Below, piece after piece: positions 60,903 to 64,000 of a stretch of 64,000 nt of DNA; position 1 is the first letter of the stretch, and each line of letters opens with the position of its first letter. Made by a program: the position numbers and the translations under genes. This stretch comes from Metallyticus violacea (lineage: Eukaryota > Arthropoda > Insecta > Mantodea > Metallyticidae): contig CM060843.1 of the NCBI GenBank assembly GCA_030762175.1, forward strand, positions 113,117,369 through 113,181,368. The letters are read 5' to 3'. Under the pieces are notes generated by a model, which was given only the letters and a program-made list of their open reading frames with translations, had not been told where the DNA came from and searched no databases.

Positions 60903-61632
60903 AAGTTAAAGTGTGGGACTAAACACCGGGTTAATAAAAGACATTGTGGTATTAGTTTGCAGCACACTAAACAGCAGGAAGCTCAAATGACAACTAAAGG
61001 CACAAATATCAAACAATAACGGTTGTTGTTTGGGGAAATCCAAAGACTGCGTCCTGACAAGACATAACAACCTCGAAGCAATGACCTGTTTTACAGAAAC
61101 AACATAGACAGAGTTTAACATCTTAAATTTCCCCGTTTAAGTTAATTTTCGACTGGCATTTCTGACAAAAAAAATCCAATTAAATGTGTGTTTTTTTTTT
61201 CATTGCTTTAATACAAATTTTACGGGGCCGTTAAAAATCTTAGAATCACGGCAATTTCGAATTATAAATGTTCGAAATATCCGAGTTTCGTTCTATTATA
61301 AGCCAGTGGAAACTTTTCATGATTGTATCCTTGTAAAAGGAAGGAAGGATATTTCTGATCAGCAAGCCTATGTGATAGGTTTGTGCGATATAGACATCTA
61401 GAGATGAAAAGTTGTGATGAAAATGGTAGCCATGGACTGGAAGAAAGAATGATAGATATAATGTCCACAAATTTAAGGGAAAAATTATGATGGAGTTCAG
61501 AATTGTCTTTTTGAAATGTGATACTGATATGAGTACTTGAAATTGATAACTGAAAATGAGATTTTTTTTTTTAAGATTGAGAACAAAATATTCAAGAAAT
61601 AAAAAAACAAAACGTGGGTTCAAAGATTTCAA
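60903..61632. other. AT-rich spacer, nothing recognised
   Basis: A 128-codon minus-strand frame at 61246-61632 is Phe/Ile/Leu-rich and partly overlaps a T run (61561-61574). No domain, so not called. Confidence 0.5.
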
Positions 61633-61902
61633 TGTTGTTTAGCCCCAGTTTTTACTGCTGAGGCACCCCAGGCGGTGAACACTGATGATACATGAGATCA
61701 GATGGTATATTGGGAAAGGATATTTTAGGGAAGGAAATGTTCCAGGCCTAAATTTAGGGTACCTTCCCGGCATTTGCCATTTATGAGGACTGAGGAAAAC
61801 CTGGAAAAAACCTCAGCCAGGGAGGTTGGTGCTGGAGGGATTCGAACCCCAGACCTCCCACTCTCGAGTCCACGCCTAAACGACCTCGGTCATCCGTGGC
61901 GG
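61633..61902 (-). mobile_element. SINE family A, tail truncated
   Basis: Minus-strand copy with head (CGGTCATCCGTGGCGG side at 61887-61902), B box and body. It lacks an adjacent poly-T tail, suggesting loss of its 3' end. Confidence 0.85.
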
Positions 61903-63284
61903 TCTTTAATCTGTAGGTAAAGATTAATATGTTATGGGAAAACTCTCTATCAACTGGCTAACAGACAAAATCGGTGAACGGGCAATGGCTACCATTCCTA
62001 TATCATGCAGTATGGTTGTAAAATCAATAGAGGCCAAAATCCTATAATGTGCCAAAATGCCAATACTTTTTAAAATAAGTATATGATAAATATTACCATC
62101 TACCTTTTATAAAGCGAAGTAAAGAAACAATAAATAATTATAACTAAAACGTCTACTAGGGTAGAAAAGGACTACTGGAGTTATGGCCGCTACGTAATTA
62201 ATACTATAATTAATATCAACAAAATAAAATAATTTTAAAACGTTAAAAGTTTTCACTTTTCCATGAGAGGAAGACAAGATACTTATTTCTCCAAAAAGTA
62301 TATATGTGAATAATTGTTATGATTTAGGAAAAGAGGAATCCGTTAATGTTCTGAAATTGCTGAATTACAAAAGAAAAATATGCCTTTGTCGCCTTCCTAT
62401 GTATTTTCTTTTAGCACAGAATTCTTGGTTGTGATAGTTTGTGGAAATAGGACATCTAAACAGAAAACTGAAATACTGTATAAAGTTTATGTAAATAGAA
62501 CAATTATAAGCGTGATTTACTGATACACTTGCATTCCTGTGAAATATTTCGAGAAAACTCTTTCGGCTGTTAACGAAAATCACCACCAAATCTCTTCAGT
62601 GAGTACAATGACACAAAGCATGGAAAATGAATAAGACCATGGAATTCAAAACTAACGTCCCAGGCCACGTTATACATCCTGCTTTTTTCTTATAAGTGGG
62701 TTGGGTGGCAGTTGCATGTCGAGACATGTCTTGCATCACTTGTACAAGCTGCAAAGATCGATGACGTTACCTCTGCGGATGCAAGTTCAAACTTGTGTAG
62801 AAGTCTGTGTCATGAAAACAGTTGCAGGTGTGGCGAATGTGGAATTCTAGTCTGGGCAGAAAGTGCATCTCTTTCTCGTTTTCGTGGGGGGGAGAGGAAA
62901 AAATTAACAAATCGCTGGTTGTGAATTAACACGCTAATTGGCTATAATACACATTATAATTTTTACATGTCTCCCACCTCTGGCATGCAACTGTATTTAG
63001 AATTATAAGAGGTCTAAAATATTGTACATTACTGTATTATTGTAAATGTCTTTTTATGATTGCATGGCTATTATTTTTAGCCCCTAGATATGTCTTTCAA
63101 AATAAATTTACAATTAATATTTTATTATTAACCATTTATATGTAGCAAGCTTTAACTATTAAAATGCTATAAAATATATATCGCACAGTTTTTCTACCGT
63201 AAAGCGGATGTTTTATTGGTCACGGGAGGGGGGAATGGAGAGGGGTGGTTTAAATCACACGACATTGCTTCATTTAAACTCATT
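61903..63284. other. AT-rich spacer, nothing recognised
   Basis: A 70-codon frame at 62712-62924 with six Cys was inspected; the Cys spacing matches no zinc-finger type I know, and no gene is called. Confidence 0.45.
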
Positions 63285-63890
63285 GAAATGTTTAATCACA
63301 CATTGTACTTAGTTATTGGCCGCCTAGTTCGTTATCTCTATGACTTTAATGACATGCGCTACATATGCCGCATTTGTGTGCCTCTAGTCTACTAGCCCTG
63401 GTTAAACGATCTGGAAAAAACATTGTACTGATTTGAACTGCGGCTGCCATCTGGTAAAAACCGTCTGTTAGGAAAAAACGTGCTTTGCTAGATTTGTTTC
63501 TCCTTATATATAAAATCCAAACGTTGCCTTGTGGTTTCAAAGCGTTACGCGGCGTTCACAGCACAGCGCCCACTTCTTGCTTGACCCTTTGAAATATTTA
63601 AATATTATTGGTAAGTTCTTAGGCTCCCAAACGCGCTTATTTAACATTCATCGCCTCTTTGACGCCTTATTGGAGTTTCCGATCATACGATGTAACGATT
63701 TGATCGCCGACACCTGTTCCCCATTCTACCTTCAACAAATTTTGGAGTATCTTCAGCAACTAAGATACAAAAGGATCTATTGTTCGGTCTCCTCCTGCAT
63801 GCATTTAGCTTTGTTACAGTGGAGAGAGTCATTACCAGCAGAAGAAACTGAAAAATGACAAAAGGCAACCTTTTCCCTATTGTCATAGAG
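63285..63890. repeat. Unclassified interspersed repeat, copy 2
   Basis: Same orientation as the copy at 22655-23290, with the shared landmarks listed there. The frames here (109 codons at 63529-63858, 64 and 75 codons on the minus strand) are not preserved in copy 1, so coding is unlikely. Confidence 0.75.
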
Positions 63891-64000
63891 TCAAACGTCC
63901 AGATAGCCATGAATACATTTTAGCAATATATGAAATGCCCCAATTTGCTACTATAAGCTATATTTTATAATTAGTACTAACTTTACATTATTTAAAAGCA

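Noticed and set aside
61246..61632. 128-codon minus-strand frame
   Set aside because: Phe/Ile-rich composition from AT-rich DNA, overlapping a T run and ending at a SINE; no domain.
62712..62924. Cys-containing 70-codon frame as a zinc-finger peptide
   Set aside because: Cys spacing matches no known finger, there is no conserved neighbour, and the frame is short enough to be chance.
1..64000. CRISPR arrays, bacterial operons, phage or viral genes
   Set aside because: Nothing in the window supports these: no spaced identical repeats of suitable size, no clustered intact genes, and the content is eukaryotic.

Overview
The window is a 64 kb, AT-rich, gene-poor stretch of an animal nuclear genome, almost certainly an insect. 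The evidence is one intact Kekkon-type LRR-Ig receptor gene, arthropod-style mariner and Tc1-like transposase relics, non-LTR retrotransposons, several tRNA-derived SINE families and abundant (ATT)n microsatellites. The large gene-free spacing and SINE load would suit a large polyneopteran genome such as cockroach, termite or stick insect. That placement is inference only.

Layout. 1-7.3 kb is AT-rich DNA with no recognisable gene. At 7.386-9.599 kb (minus strand) lies the only convincing protein-coding gene, an uninterrupted 737-codon kekkon-family reading frame; a candidate TATA box lies just upstream and a CpG-rich patch at 10.1-10.65 kb. From 10.7 to 38 kb the sequence is mobile-element debris in AT-rich spacer: poly-T and microsatellite tracts, SINEs, a 0.67 kb element with terminal inverted repeats (16.1-16.77 kb), a Tc1-like transposase relic split by a SINE (18.66-19.6 kb), and a mariner relic (23.8-24.76 kb). 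At 38.56-40.01 kb there is a diverged tandem array of about 143-bp units with signs of a three-unit (~430 bp) higher-order repeat. Immediately after it, 40.44-44.55 kb holds a long decayed non-LTR retrotransposon with recognisable ORF1, endonuclease and reverse transcriptase, interrupted by a SINE. 47.1-49.1 kb holds a Tc1-like fragment and a second LINE. 51.5-62 kb carries more SINEs, including a SINE nested in another with both target-site duplications readable (55.1-55.7 kb), and a second mariner relic (58.85-59.59 kb). An unclassified repeat occurs at both 22.65-23.29 kb and 63.28-63.89 kb.

How it works together. The kekkon gene is the only element with a predicted host function: a single-pass membrane protein with an LRR/Ig ectodomain and a long cytoplasmic tail ending in a PDZ-ligand-like sequence. 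Everything else recognisable is repetitive. The transposases and reverse transcriptases are broken by frameshifts, stops or lost catalytic residues, so none looks autonomous. No CRISPR, operon, rRNA gene or functional tRNA gene was seen. The best leads for novelty are the higher-order tandem array, the paired unclassified repeat, the terminal-inverted-repeat element and the SINE families.
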